DNA of 64,000 nucleotides from Imhoffiella fuscus (GTDB lineage Bacteria > Pseudomonadota > Gammaproteobacteria > Chromatiales > Chromatiaceae): assembly GCF_042682685.1 (NCBI RefSeq), contig NZ_JBHUHX010000024.1:1-64000 (forward strand), given 5' to 3'. Positions within the stretch are counted from its first letter, which is position 1; every line of letters begins with the position of its first letter. The notes beneath the pieces were generated by a model. It was not told where the DNA came from, did not search any database, and saw nothing but the letters and a program-made list of their open reading frames with translations. This document shows, piece by piece, positions 35,527-43,994 of this stretch. A program made the position numbers and the translations under genes.

Positions 35527-36279
35527 TCAAGCTGGATTATCGATCTCGATGTAATGATGTCGCAGACCAAAGTGCTCGGCCAGATGTGTACCGAGCGCCT
35601 GAACACCATAACGCTCTGTGGCGTGATGACCGGCGGCGAGATAGCAGACATCCGACTCCCGCGCCACATGCGCGGTCTGCTCGGAGAGTTCGCCGCTCAA
35701 GAAGACGTCAGCCCCCAACGCGACCGCCTGCTCCAGATATCCCTGCCCCCCGCCGGAACACCATGCGATTCGCTCGAGTTGCCCCAAGCGTCGACCGACC
35801 ATCACAGGCTCCCGCCCCAACCGTTGCGTCACTTCGTTGGCGAACGACTCAGCGGTCATAGGAGCAGATAGCCGACCGACCCACACTAGACCGTTGCCAA
35901 TCCCCGTTGGTTCCGCGTTACGGATGTCGAGCTCGACCGCGAGCCGCGCATTGTTGCCAAGCTCGGCATGGGCATCGAGCGGAAGATGGTAGGCCAGCAG
36001 AGCGATCCCCGCCTCCAGGATGGCGCGCGCGCGCCGCCCCTTGATTCCAGTCAAGCAGGGATTCTCATTCTTCCAGAACCAACCATGATGCACCAGGATG
36101 GCATCCGCGCCTTCCTGGATAGCGGCATCGATGAGTGCGGCGCTCGCGGTCACGCCAGTCACGAGAGAGCGTATCGGACGATCCCCCTCGACCTGCAGAC
36201 CATTGGGGGCGTAGTCGGAGAAACGTCCGGCGTCGAGCAGACGGTCGCAATAGGCGACCAAATCACGGGATTCGATCAT
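35527..36279 (-). CDS. NIF3/YbgI-family metal-binding protein
   Basis: The 250-residue protein belongs to the NIF3 (GTP cyclohydrolase I type 2-like, YbgI) family: DYAPNGLQVEG near the N-terminus, LVHHGWFW with metal-binding histidines, AYHLPLDAH, the Gly-rich CSGGGQGYLEQAV and AAGHHATERYGVQALG with the last metal ligands. Members bind two metal ions in a toroid hexamer; the true reaction is uncertain. ATG 36279 is preferred over the in-frame TTG at 36297. It lies upstream of petA in the same orientation but 207 bp away. Confidence 0.9.
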   Translation of the reverse strand: MIESRDLVAYCDRLLDAGRFSDYAPNGLQVEGDRPIRSLVTGVTASAALIDAAIQEGADAILVHHGWFWKNENPCLTGIKGRRARAILEAGIALLAYHLPLDAHAELGNNARLAVELDIRNAEPTGIGNGLVWVGRLSAPMTAESFANEVTQRLGREPVMVGRRLGQLERIAWCSGGGQGYLEQAVALGADVFLSGELSEQTAHVARESDVCYLAAGHHATERYGVQALGTHLAEHFGLRHHYIEIDNPA

Positions 36280-36313
36280 CTTCGGAATCTCGGGCAAAAC
36301 GAAAGCAAAAAAA

Positions 36314-36334
36314 AGCCCGGCGGGGAGCCGGGCT
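36314..36334 (-). terminator. Intrinsic terminator of phaB
   Basis: Stem AGCCCGG / CCGGGCT (36314-36320 and 36328-36334) with a 7-base loop; on the minus strand it is followed by eight T. It lies 88 bp after the phaB stop. Confidence 0.85.
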
Positions 36335-36421
36335 GGAAACGTCTCATGATGAGAGAGACGAGGAGGACTCGAAAAAAACGTTCTGTTGGTGGCTAGACTC
36401 AGGGACTAGCCGACCGGCAAA

Positions 36422-37162
36422 TCAGTGCATGAAGAGGCCGCCGTTGACAGGCAGGTTCGCACCCGTCACATAAGCTGCATCATCGCTCACCAGGAAGGCG
36501 ATCGCGGCCGCAATCTCGCTCGGCTGAGCCATGCGGCGCATCGGAATGCCTCCGATGATGCTGTTACGGACATTATCGTCCATCGCCAAGGTCATGGCCG
36601 TCTCGGTGTAGCCCGGAGAGACGGTATTCACCGTGATGCCCTTGGCCGCGCCTTCTTGAGCGAGGGCCATGGTAAAGCCATGCATACCCGCCTTGGCTGC
36701 GGAGTAGTTGGCCTGACCGAACTGACCACGCTGCCCATTGACGGAGGAGATGTTAATGATACGCCCAAAACCGCGCTCCAACATCCCTTCCCAAACCGGA
36801 CGTGTGACGTTGAACACACTGCTGAGGTTGACGTTGATCACAGCCTGCCAATGCGCCAATTCCATCTTTTTGAAGGTCTTGTCGCGCGTGATTCCAGCGC
36901 AGTTCACCAGGATGTCGACCGGCCCCTGCTGCTCGCCGATCTCTTGGATCATGCGGACGCAATCCTCGTAGGAGGAAACGTCGGCGGCGATGGTCGCAAT
37001 GTCGACGCCCTCGGCAGCCCGCTCTTTCTTCCAAGCTTCGGCGGCCTCGGCCTCCGACGGATGATGGTTCGCCACGACAGTGCAGCCATCCTTCGCGAGG
37101 CGTGTGCAAATCGCGGTACCAAGACCGCCGATGCCACCAGTGACGAGAGCGATGCGAGCCAT
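36422..37162 (-). CDS. phaB: NADPH-dependent acetoacetyl-CoA reductase
   Basis: Reduces acetoacetyl-CoA to (R)-3-hydroxybutyryl-CoA, the monomer for polyhydroxybutyrate. The 246-residue short-chain dehydrogenase has the NADP-binding TGGIGGLGTAI near residue 8, NCAGITRD, the catalytic Ser in NISSVNGQRG and Tyr-Lys in YSAAKAGMHGF, and the PhaB-typical C-terminal NLPVNGGLFMH. GAGGAATTGC precedes ATG 37162. It follows phaP on the minus strand, separated by a conspicuous 40-nt hairpin. Confidence 0.96.
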   Translation of the reverse strand: MARIALVTGGIGGLGTAICTRLAKDGCTVVANHHPSEAEAAEAWKKERAAEGVDIATIAADVSSYEDCVRMIQEIGEQQGPVDILVNCAGITRDKTFKKMELAHWQAVINVNLSSVFNVTRPVWEGMLERGFGRIINISSVNGQRGQFGQANYSAAKAGMHGFTMALAQEGAAKGITVNTVSPGYTETAMTLAMDDNVRNSIIGGIPMRRMAQPSEIAAAIAFLVSDDAAYVTGANLPVNGGLFMH

Positions 37163-37250
37163 GCAATTCCTCCAGAAGATACCGTTTGCGATTGAAACGA
37201 CGAGAGCTGTACCTTACTACCACCCCCAACACGGGGTGAAGCCCCTCATC

Positions 37251-37290
37251 CATTTGCAATGATTCCTGTCAACAGGAGTCATTGCAAATG
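37251..37290 (-). promoter_or_regulatory. 40-nt near-perfect hairpin between phaP and phaB
   Basis: Arms CATTTGCAATGA / TCATTGCAAATG, one G-T pair, then TCCTGT / ACAGGA around a 2-base loop. It occupies exactly 37251-37290. No T-run follows on the minus strand, so it is likelier an attenuator, processing site or RNA-stabilising structure than a full terminator; its TTTGCAATG arms also resemble the TGCA-type PhaR sites. Confidence 0.65.
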
Positions 37291-37325
37291 GTAGTCCGTC
37301 CCTGGACTTCGATACGATGACTCGC

Positions 37326-37694
37326 TTAAGCGTTCGCCGGAACGCTCTTCTGCAGGTCGGAGCTGACCTCGGCCAGGTTCTTCTCGAACCAAGCGCGATA
37401 GTCGTCACGAGCCTCGTTGGCCAATTGCATGGTGGTCTTGCCTTCGGCCATCACACGCTCGCTCAGTTCCTTGGTCGCTTCGACCTGGCCCTTGAAGAAA
37501 TCGTTGTAGCCCTTGGACTCGGTAGCCAGGTTCATGATGCGCATGGAATGATCCATGTACAGGCTCACGACATCCATCTGGCGGCTAGCCATCTTCTCGA
37601 AGATGCGCACGTTCAGTTCGCCCAGGCTGGTCAAGCGCTCAACGGTCTTGTTGGTCAAATCGTTCATGGTCTTGATGCTATCGTTGGTGCTCAT
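37326..37694 (-). CDS. phaP: Phasin (PHA granule-associated protein)
   Basis: The 122-residue product is a small amphipathic all-helical protein (STNDSIKTMNDLTNKTVERL ... EATKELSERVMAEGKTTMQ), as phasins that coat PHA granules. ATG 37694 has GGAGAG eight bases upstream; the frame extends to 37742 through the operator and is rejected there. The gene lies between a strong promoter overlapped by TGCA-rich repeats (37711-37767) and phaB, consistent with high, PhaR-controlled expression. Confidence 0.92.
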   Translation of the reverse strand: MSTNDSIKTMNDLTNKTVERLTSLGELNVRIFEKMASRQMDVVSLYMDHSMRIMNLATESKGYNDFFKGQVEATKELSERVMAEGKTTMQLANEARDDYRAWFEKNLAEVSSDLQKSVPANA

Positions 37695-37710
37695 CGCAAT
37701 CTCTCCGTGG

Positions 37711-37767
37711 TTTGTGCAGTGCAGCAATGTTGCGTTGCACAATATTCGTCTAGACCAGCCGAGTCAA
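37711..37767 (-). promoter_or_regulatory. phaP promoter with PhaR-like operator
   Basis: On the minus strand -35 TTGACT (37762-37767), 17-bp spacer, -10 TATTGT (37739-37744). The operator candidate 37711-37743 starts within the -10 and carries inverted TTGTGCA / TGCACAA ends and several TGCA/TGC repeats. PhaR proteins are known to bind TGCA-rich sites before phaP; binding here is inference. Confidence 0.7.
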
Positions 37768-37971
37768 CAGTGATTTCGCAATTTTTTTCATTGAGCCAGC
37801 AAAATATAAAGATCCGAATCAAGACATTCCCTCACGCACAGACGCACCCGTAGCAATCATCGCCAACTTCACCATGATGAAAACGGCTATCGCTCAGTAA
37901 AGACGCCCGACTGTCTCGACCACGGAGACCTTGAATCGGCGTCATCCTTCATGGCGCACCCCGCCCGATCG

Positions 37972-38604
37972 CTAAAGCCCTGCGCGAATCGGCAACCCCT
38001 TGCCCCCTCCGGCCAAACGGGTCTGCAACTGACTCTTGGGCATGCGCTGGATCCGTCTCAGCAAATCGTGCGTTACCGAAACGCACTGCAACCGCTCGAT
38101 CAGTTCCTGCTCCAGGCGGAGCGTCAGATGGCAGGCCATTTCCGCATCGGCCAGCGCCCGGTGAGCGGGCTCAGCAGTGGGCAAACCGAAAGAGGCGAGG
38201 AGTGCGCCGAGCTTGTAACTCGGCGCCCGAGGCAGAACCCGCCGCGCCACCAGCAGGGTACAGACGAATGACTGGCTGCGCTGACGGCCGAGCCGGCTCA
38301 GCTCGGCATCCCAGAAGGCGCTGTCGAATGCCGCATTGTGCGCGATGAGCGGAACCGTTCCGACAAAATCGGCCACCTCAGCCATCACCTGCTCGACCGG
38401 TGGCGCACGACGCAACATGGCGGTCGAAATGCCGGTCAGACGCTCGATGAAGGGCGGCACCGGAAGCCCCGCATTCATGAGACTTTGGTAGCGGTCGACG
38501 ATCCGTCCCTCCGCCACCAGAACCGCCGCGATCTCGGTCGGTCGATCACCCCGCGCCGGCGACAGTCCAGTGGTCTCGAAATCGATCACGGCAACGGTAT
38601 CCAC
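37972..38604 (-). CDS. DnaQ-like 3'-5' exonuclease
   Basis: The 210-residue DEDDh exonuclease (DNA polymerase III epsilon family) shows motif I VIDFETTGLSPARGD with the catalytic Asp-Glu, motif II PLIAHNAAFDSAFWD and motif III HRALADAEMA with the histidine and aspartate. The start is taken at GTG 38604 (VDTVAVIDFETTG), preceded by GGGGGAG; the frame further upstream is unlikely. It is not the polymerase-bound epsilon itself judging from the absent polymerase-binding tail. It sits between phaP and the chemotaxis operon. Confidence 0.85.
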   Translation of the reverse strand: MDTVAVIDFETTGLSPARGDRPTEIAAVLVAEGRIVDRYQSLMNAGLPVPPFIERLTGISTAMLRRAPPVEQVMAEVADFVGTVPLIAHNAAFDSAFWDAELSRLGRQRSQSFVCTLLVARRVLPRAPSYKLGALLASFGLPTAEPAHRALADAEMACHLTLRLEQELIERLQCVSVTHDLLRRIQRMPKSQLQTRLAGGGKGLPIRAGL

Positions 38605-38940
38605 GCCCAACTCCCCCAGTCGAACAGACCTTTTGCGTCCGACGATTATGACCCGCCATGGCCTGCTCCACCAACAGACGTCTTGATTGCCCGACTGACC
38701 AGACACCACATTCGGCCAAATGCGATCACCATCGCGATTTCGGCGCACACCCAATTTCCACCCACAATGAGCGATCACGAATCGTGACTAGAATCACAGA
38801 TAGATCGACGACTGGAAATACACTCTGCCCCAGCAAACAGCCGACACGCCACGCCCCAGGTCTCGGATCGCACATCAGCGACCAGGCCGGAAGATCGCAT
38901 TCTTCCCAGGCGAATTGAGGCCACCTTAAAAGGAAAAGCG
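38605..38940. other. 336-bp intergenic region upstream of the STAS-cheA operon
   Basis: Holds no convincing gene. It contains the palindrome TCACGA-A-TCGTGA (38775-38787) partly overlapping a CRP-like site (38783-38798). AAAAGGAAAAG before ATG 38941 is the ribosome-binding site of the STAS gene. Confidence 0.5.
38783..38798 (+). promoter_or_regulatory. CRP/Vfr-like binding site
   Basis: CGTGA-CTAGAA-TCACA matches the TGTGA-N6-TCACA consensus at 9 of 10 fixed positions. It lies 143 bp before the first chemotaxis gene. Confidence 0.4.
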
Positions 38941-39210
38941 ATGAGCATCCTAGAAGACGACGAACACCATCGGCTGTGTCTAAGCGGACCGCTGACCATC
39001 TACGAGGTGGACGAGATCAAGGAACGCCTGCTGGCCCAGCCCGGAGCCACAGTCGATCTCTCAGGCGTCACGGAATGCGACGGATCTGGCCTACAGCTTC
39101 TAATGCTCTCCCATCGCGACGCCGGCACCCGCCTGACCGCCCCGAGCGAGGCGGTCACCGAAATTCTGGACCTCTGCGGCCTGTCACATCTGACCGAGGA
39201 GCTGCCATGA
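38941..39210 (+). CDS. STAS-domain protein (anti-anti-sigma type)
   Basis: An 89-residue single STAS domain: the conserved DLSGVTECDGSGLQLL carries the usual phosphorylatable serine region (here G-S-G after CD). It overlaps cheA by four bases (ATGA at 39207-39210), so it belongs to the chemosensory pathway. Such STAS proteins accompany CheA in other proteobacteria, where they may act as a small phosphotransfer or partner-binding module. Precise role unknown. Confidence 0.85.
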   Translation: MSILEDDEHHRLCLSGPLTIYEVDEIKERLLAQPGATVDLSGVTECDGSGLQLLMLSHRDAGTRLTAPSEAVTEILDLCGLSHLTEELP

Positions 39211-41309
39211 CCCTGGACCTGACCGCAGCCCTGCAAACCTACACCGTCGAGAGCCAAGAACTTCTGGAGGAAATGGAGCGCGCCTTGCTGGCGCTCGAGG
39301 CAGGACGAGAAGACCCCGACCTGATCGACGCGATCTTTCGCAGCGCCCATACCATCAAGGGCTCGAGCGGCATGTTCGGGCTGGACACAGTGGTCGCCTT
39401 CGCCCACGAGGTAGAGACCCTGCTCGAAGCGGTGCGCTCAGGTCAACAACCGATCGACGCCACACTGGTGCCCTTGCTGCTGCGATGCCACGACCATATC
39501 GCCGCCTTGGTGCAAAGCACGCCGGACGAGGATGCACCTGCCGATCTTATGGCCCAAGGAGACGCCCTCACCGCGCAATTGCATGCGTGGCTCGGCGGCG
39601 CTCCTGGCGACACCCGCGCCAGCGACGATGCCTGGCACATCTCGCTGCGCTGCGGCCAAGAACTCTTCCGCGACGGCATGGACCCATTATCCATCCTGCG
39701 CTACCTCGGCACGCTCGGCGAGCTGATCAGCGTCACCACGCTCGATGACGCACTTCCACACGCCGAACGGATGGATCCAACGAGCTGCTACCTGGGATTC
39801 GAGATCGACCTCAAGACCGAGGCGGACAAGCAGGCGATCGACGCCGCCTTCGAGTTCATTCGCGAGAGCAGCCAGGTCCACCTGATCCCACCCGGCAGCA
39901 AGCCGGCGCAATGGGCCGAACTGATTCAGGCGCTGCCCGAGGGCCACGACAAGCTCGGCGAGATCCTGGTGAGCACCGGGGTGCTGACCCGCCACGAACT
40001 GGCCGCCGCCATGGGGATCCAGGTGATCGACTCGCCGGCCAAGCCGCTCGGTGAAATTCTGGTCGAACAAGGACTCGCCCCGCGCGAGGCGGTGAATGCC
40101 GCGCTGGGCCGACAGATGCACGCCGGTCGAACCGGCGGAGAGCGCTACGTGCGGGTGGAGGCCGACAAGTTGGACCGCCTGGTCGATCTGGTGGGCGAGC
40201 TGGTGATCTCAAGCACCGTGACCACGCTCAGGGCCAGCCACTCCAACGATCGCGCCCTACAGGAGGCGGTCGCCACCAGCTCCCGCTTCATCGAAGAGGT
40301 GCGGGATGCCGCGCTCGGTCTGCGTATGGTACCGATCGGCGGCACCTTCAGCCGCTTCCAGCGGGTGGTCCATGACCTGTCGCAAGAGCTTGGCAAGCAA
40401 ATCGAACTGGTGATCAGCGGTGGCGAGACGGAACTCGACAAGACCGTGGTCGACCGCATCGGCGATCCGCTCACCCATCTGGTGCGCAACGCCATCGATC
40501 ACGCCATCGAGACCCCAGAGGAGCGCCAGGCAGCAGGGAAGAATCCACTGGGACGCCTGCAGCTCAACGCCCATCACGAAAACGGCTGCATTCTCATCGA
40601 ACTCTCGGACGACGGACGCGGCCTCGACCGACAACGCATTGCGAACAAGGCGATCGAGCGCGGACTCATCGACAGCGTCGAGGGGCTCCCGGATCAGGAT
40701 GTCTTCCAGCTGATCTTCGCTCCAGGATTCTCCACCGCCGAGCAGGTTTCCAACCTCTCCGGGCGTGGCGTGGGCATGGACGTGGTCAAGCGCACCATTG
40801 AGGACCTGCGTGGAACGGTCGAGCTCGAAAACCGGCCCGGACAGGGTGCGACGGTACGTCTGCGCATGCCGCTCACCCTGGCCATCATCGACGGTTTCCT
40901 GGTGTCCGTGGGCGATGCACGCTACGTCGTGCCTCTGGATACGGTGGAGGAGTGCATGGAACTCAGCGAAGTGGGGCGGCGGGACTATCTCGACCTACGT
41001 GGCGAGGTTCTGCCGTTTCTGCGCCTGCGAGACCTGCTGCACGACGCATCGGAGAGGCCCGCACGCCAGAGCGTCGTGGTCGTGAGCTACGCGGGCAAGA
41101 AGGCCGGCCTGGTGGTCGACAGACTGTTGGGCGAATTGCAGACCGTGATCAAGCCGCTGGGAGAGGTGTTCTCCGCGCTCAAGTGGATCAGTGGCTGCAC
41201 CGTCTTGGATGTCGGACAGGTCGGACTGATTCTGGATGTACCCGTCCTGGTCGATCAGGCGGAGCGCAGGGAAGCGGCGAGCGGGCATCTCACGACCGCT
41301 TCGAGGTGA
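39207..41309 (+). CDS. cheA: Chemotaxis histidine kinase CheA
   Basis: Histidine kinase that receives signals from the methyl-accepting protein. The 700-residue product has the HPt domain with the phosphorylation H48 in SAHTIKGSSGMFG, a P2-like segment (about 130-220), an unusual linker with two GEILV-type repeats (residues 251-305), dimerisation helices (about 312-375), an HATPase with the DDGRGLD and GRGVGMDVVKRT motifs (about 380-530) and a CheW-like regulatory domain (about 545-680). ATG 39207 overlaps the STAS stop. No cheY, cheB or cheR lies in the window, so it must work with partners elsewhere. Confidence 0.94.
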   Translation: MTLDLTAALQTYTVESQELLEEMERALLALEAGREDPDLIDAIFRSAHTIKGSSGMFGLDTVVAFAHEVETLLEAVRSGQQPIDATLVPLLLRCHDHIAALVQSTPDEDAPADLMAQGDALTAQLHAWLGGAPGDTRASDDAWHISLRCGQELFRDGMDPLSILRYLGTLGELISVTTLDDALPHAERMDPTSCYLGFEIDLKTEADKQAIDAAFEFIRESSQVHLIPPGSKPAQWAELIQALPEGHDKLGEILVSTGVLTRHELAAAMGIQVIDSPAKPLGEILVEQGLAPREAVNAALGRQMHAGRTGGERYVRVEADKLDRLVDLVGELVISSTVTTLRASHSNDRALQEAVATSSRFIEEVRDAALGLRMVPIGGTFSRFQRVVHDLSQELGKQIELVISGGETELDKTVVDRIGDPLTHLVRNAIDHAIETPEERQAAGKNPLGRLQLNAHHENGCILIELSDDGRGLDRQRIANKAIERGLIDSVEGLPDQDVFQLIFAPGFSTAEQVSNLSGRGVGMDVVKRTIEDLRGTVELENRPGQGATVRLRMPLTLAIIDGFLVSVGDARYVVPLDTVEECMELSEVGRRDYLDLRGEVLPFLRLRDLLHDASERPARQSVVVVSYAGKKAGLVVDRLLGELQTVIKPLGEVFSALKWISGCTVLDVGQVGLILDVPVLVDQAERREAASGHLTTASR

Positions 41310-41462
41310 TGAAGTAACGACGACGCGCGTCGAAACGTAAACAGGCTGACGGGACAGCGAACACCTGATCTAGCCCGCAGCAAAACAAGAACGGGACCAC
41401 GAACAGAGTCCAAAAACACGCTTTGATTCAGCGCCTTTTCTTTTAGAGGAATGGAAAGCCCC

Positions 41463-43361
41463 ATGTTCAAGACGATGAAACTACGCACCAAACTCGCCAT
41501 TGGCTTTGGCCTGCTCATTCTGCTGGCGGCCGCCACGGGGGGGTTTGCCATCCTCCAGATGGGTAAGGTCAATCAAGCCTCTACCGAAATCACCGTCAAC
41601 TGGATGCCCAGCATCCGCTACGTCCAGTCGATGAACACCAAGACCTCGGATTTCCGCATCGCCGAGCTGCAGCACGTCCTCTCCGAGGATCCGGCCCAGA
41701 TCGCCAGCCTCGAAAAACAGATGGACAGCATCAAGGCATCGCTGTTCAAGGCCCGTGACGCCTATGTCAAACTCATCTCGTCCGAGGAGGAGCGAGCACT
41801 CTATGAGGCGTTCGCAAAACAGTTCGACGCCTACATGGATGCCGACTCGCGCATGATTCCTCTATCACGCGCAATGCGCACCGACGAGGCGATGGCCATC
41901 ATGAACGGCGAATCCCAATCGCTGTTCGACGCCTATTCGGCCAACCTGGAAAAGCTGGTTGACCTGAACATCGCCGGCGGCAATGCCGCCAGCGAGAACG
42001 GCGACGTCATGTACGCTCAGGCTAGAAACTGGATCATAGGCGCCATCCTGATCGCAGCCCTGCTCGGCATCATCACCGGCGTCGTCATCGTGCGCAGCCT
42101 GATGCGGCAACTCGGCGCCGATCCGTCGGAGGCCGCAGCAGTCGCCCAGCGCTTCGCGGTGGGCGATCTGTCACAGGAGCTGAAGACGCGGGAGAATGAC
42201 GACTCCAGTCTGTTGGCGGCACTAAAGACGGTGCAGGGCAGCCTGCGCGCCATGATCGCCGACGCCAGGCTGCTGAACCAAGCCGTGACCGAGGGGCGCT
42301 TGAGCGCGCGTGCGGACGCCGAGGTGCATCAAGGCGACTTCCGCGCCATGGTTCAAGGCATCAACGAGACCATGGAATCGTTCGTGGTTCCGATCACGGA
42401 AATTCAGCGCGTGCTGGGGGCGATGGCGGAGGGCGATCTGAGCCAGACCATCAAAACGAGCTACCAGGGCGACTTCGAGCAGCTCAAAAACGCGCTCAAC
42501 ACCACTGTGAACAAACTGGGCGACACCATCGGTCAGGTCCGCTCCTCGGCCGACGCCCTCAACAACGCTGCGGGGCAGGTATCCGCAACCTCGCAGAGCC
42601 TCTCGCAAGGGGCGTCCGAGCAGGCCGCCAGCATGGAAGAAACTTCAGCGTCGGTCGAACAGATGTCGGCCTCGATCGCCCAGAACACCGAAAACGCCCA
42701 GATCACCAACGGCATCGCGACCCAGGCCGCGCGGGAGGCGGAGGAAGGCGGCACGGCGGTGCGCGATACCGTACAGGCGATGCGCGAGATCGCGGTCAAG
42801 ATCAAGATCATCGACGACATCGCCTACAAAACCAATCTGCTGGCCTTCAACGCGGCCATCGAGGCGGCCCGCGCGGGCGAGCACGGCAAGGGATTCGCGG
42901 TGGTCGCAGCGGAGGTGCGCAACCTGGCCGAGCGTTCCCAGAGCGCGGCCCAGGAGATCGGGGATCTGGCCGGCAGCAGCGTGGACCGTGCCGAGCGCGC
43001 CGGAAAGCTATTGGATGAGATGGTTCCCTCCATCATCAAGACTGCCGACCTGGTCCAGGAAATCGCGGCGGCCAGCAATGAGCAGACGACTGGGGTGTCC
43101 CAAATCAACAGCGCGGTGAGTCAGGTCAATCAGGCCACCCAGAGCACGGCCTCCGGGAGCGAGGAACTCGCCGCAACGGCCGAAGAGATGACCGGTCAGG
43201 CCCAGCAACTGCAGGAGCTGATGGCCTTCTTCCGGGTCGCGGGCACGCACGCGATGGTGACGAATCCAGCTCCCACAAAGGCTTCGGCCGCATCTGCCCC
43301 CGCGTTGCGCGTCGGAGCGGAAGAGCGCAAATCGGGCAATGATGAATTCATCCCTTTCTGA
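41463..43361 (+). CDS. Methyl-accepting chemotaxis protein
   Basis: Membrane receptor for the CheA kinase in the same operon. The 632-residue protein has TM1 (about residues 10-32), a four-helix-bundle type periplasmic domain (about 35-185; NWMPSIRYVQSMNTK), TM2 (about 187-210), two HAMP-like segments (about 215-345) and the signalling domain with the trihelix tip EIAVKIKIIDDIAYKTNLLAFNAA -like region ending FAVVAAEVRNLAERSQ. ATG 41463 is preferred for GGAAAG upstream and the MFKTMKLRTK start; ATG 41451 is possible. The ligand is unknown. No CheR-docking NWETF tail; the C-terminus ends NDEFIPF. Confidence 0.93.
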   Translation: MFKTMKLRTKLAIGFGLLILLAAATGGFAILQMGKVNQASTEITVNWMPSIRYVQSMNTKTSDFRIAELQHVLSEDPAQIASLEKQMDSIKASLFKARDAYVKLISSEEERALYEAFAKQFDAYMDADSRMIPLSRAMRTDEAMAIMNGESQSLFDAYSANLEKLVDLNIAGGNAASENGDVMYAQARNWIIGAILIAALLGIITGVVIVRSLMRQLGADPSEAAAVAQRFAVGDLSQELKTRENDDSSLLAALKTVQGSLRAMIADARLLNQAVTEGRLSARADAEVHQGDFRAMVQGINETMESFVVPITEIQRVLGAMAEGDLSQTIKTSYQGDFEQLKNALNTTVNKLGDTIGQVRSSADALNNAAGQVSATSQSLSQGASEQAASMEETSASVEQMSASIAQNTENAQITNGIATQAAREAEEGGTAVRDTVQAMREIAVKIKIIDDIAYKTNLLAFNAAIEAARAGEHGKGFAVVAAEVRNLAERSQSAAQEIGDLAGSSVDRAERAGKLLDEMVPSIIKTADLVQEIAAASNEQTTGVSQINSAVSQVNQATQSTASGSEELAATAEEMTGQAQQLQELMAFFRVAGTHAMVTNPAPTKASAASAPALRVGAEERKSGNDEFIPF

Positions 43362-43370
43362 GAGGCGCTC

Positions 43371-43883
43371 ATGACACGTGAAACCTCAACCGAGAGCGGA
43401 CAGGAGAAGGCTCAGTACCTCATCTTCAATCTGCGCGGAGAACCATTCGCCATCCCCCTGCTGGGGGTCAAGGAGATCATCGAGTACGGTAGCGTGACCC
43501 CGATCCCTGGCATGCCGGAATTCATTCGCGGCGTCATCAACCTGCGAGGAAGGGTCGTGCCGGTGATCGATCTGGCCGCGCGCTTCGGCGAGCCCTCCAC
43601 CGTCATCGGCGAGCGCACCTGCGTGGTCATCGTCGAACTGCATGAGGAGGCGGGCGTGCAGGACATGGGCATCGTGGTCGATGGTGTCAACGCCGTCAGC
43701 GACATCCCGGCGAGCGACCTGGAACCACCGCCGAGGTTCGGCGCCAAGATCCGGGTCGATTTCATCCAGGGCATGTGGAAGTCCCAAGACCGCTTCGTGA
43801 TCGTGCTCGACCAGGCGCGCGTGCTATCGATTCAGGAAATCAACAAGCTCGCCGCAATGATCGAGGACACGCCGCCGAGCTGA
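43371..43883 (+). CDS. cheW: Chemotaxis coupling protein CheW
   Basis: The 170-residue adaptor couples the receptor to CheA. The CheW fold is clear: QYLIFNLRGEPFAIPLLGVKEI, TPIPGMPEFIRGVINLRGRVVPVIDLAARFG, and IVVDGVNAVSDIPASDL. It starts 9 bp after the receptor gene stop, at an ATG following GAGAGGCGCTC. Last gene of STAS-cheA-mcp-cheW on the plus strand; convergent with phaR. Confidence 0.95.
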   Translation: MTRETSTESGQEKAQYLIFNLRGEPFAIPLLGVKEIIEYGSVTPIPGMPEFIRGVINLRGRVVPVIDLAARFGEPSTVIGERTCVVIVELHEEAGVQDMGIVVDGVNAVSDIPASDLEPPPRFGAKIRVDFIQGMWKSQDRFVIVLDQARVLSIQEINKLAAMIEDTPPS

Positions 43884-43994
43884 AGGAAAGAACGGGGCCA
43901 ACCCCGCACGGGCAGCCGAGGGGCGAAACCGAGCGCGGATCGCGTCTTCGGCTGAACCGGATCGAAGCGTAACGGGCGCCTCGAAGCGCTCGGA

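Noticed and set aside
43884..43994. CAGCCGA ... TCGGCTG pairing as terminator of the cheW operon
   Set aside because: The loop is long and no T-run follows; too weak to annotate.
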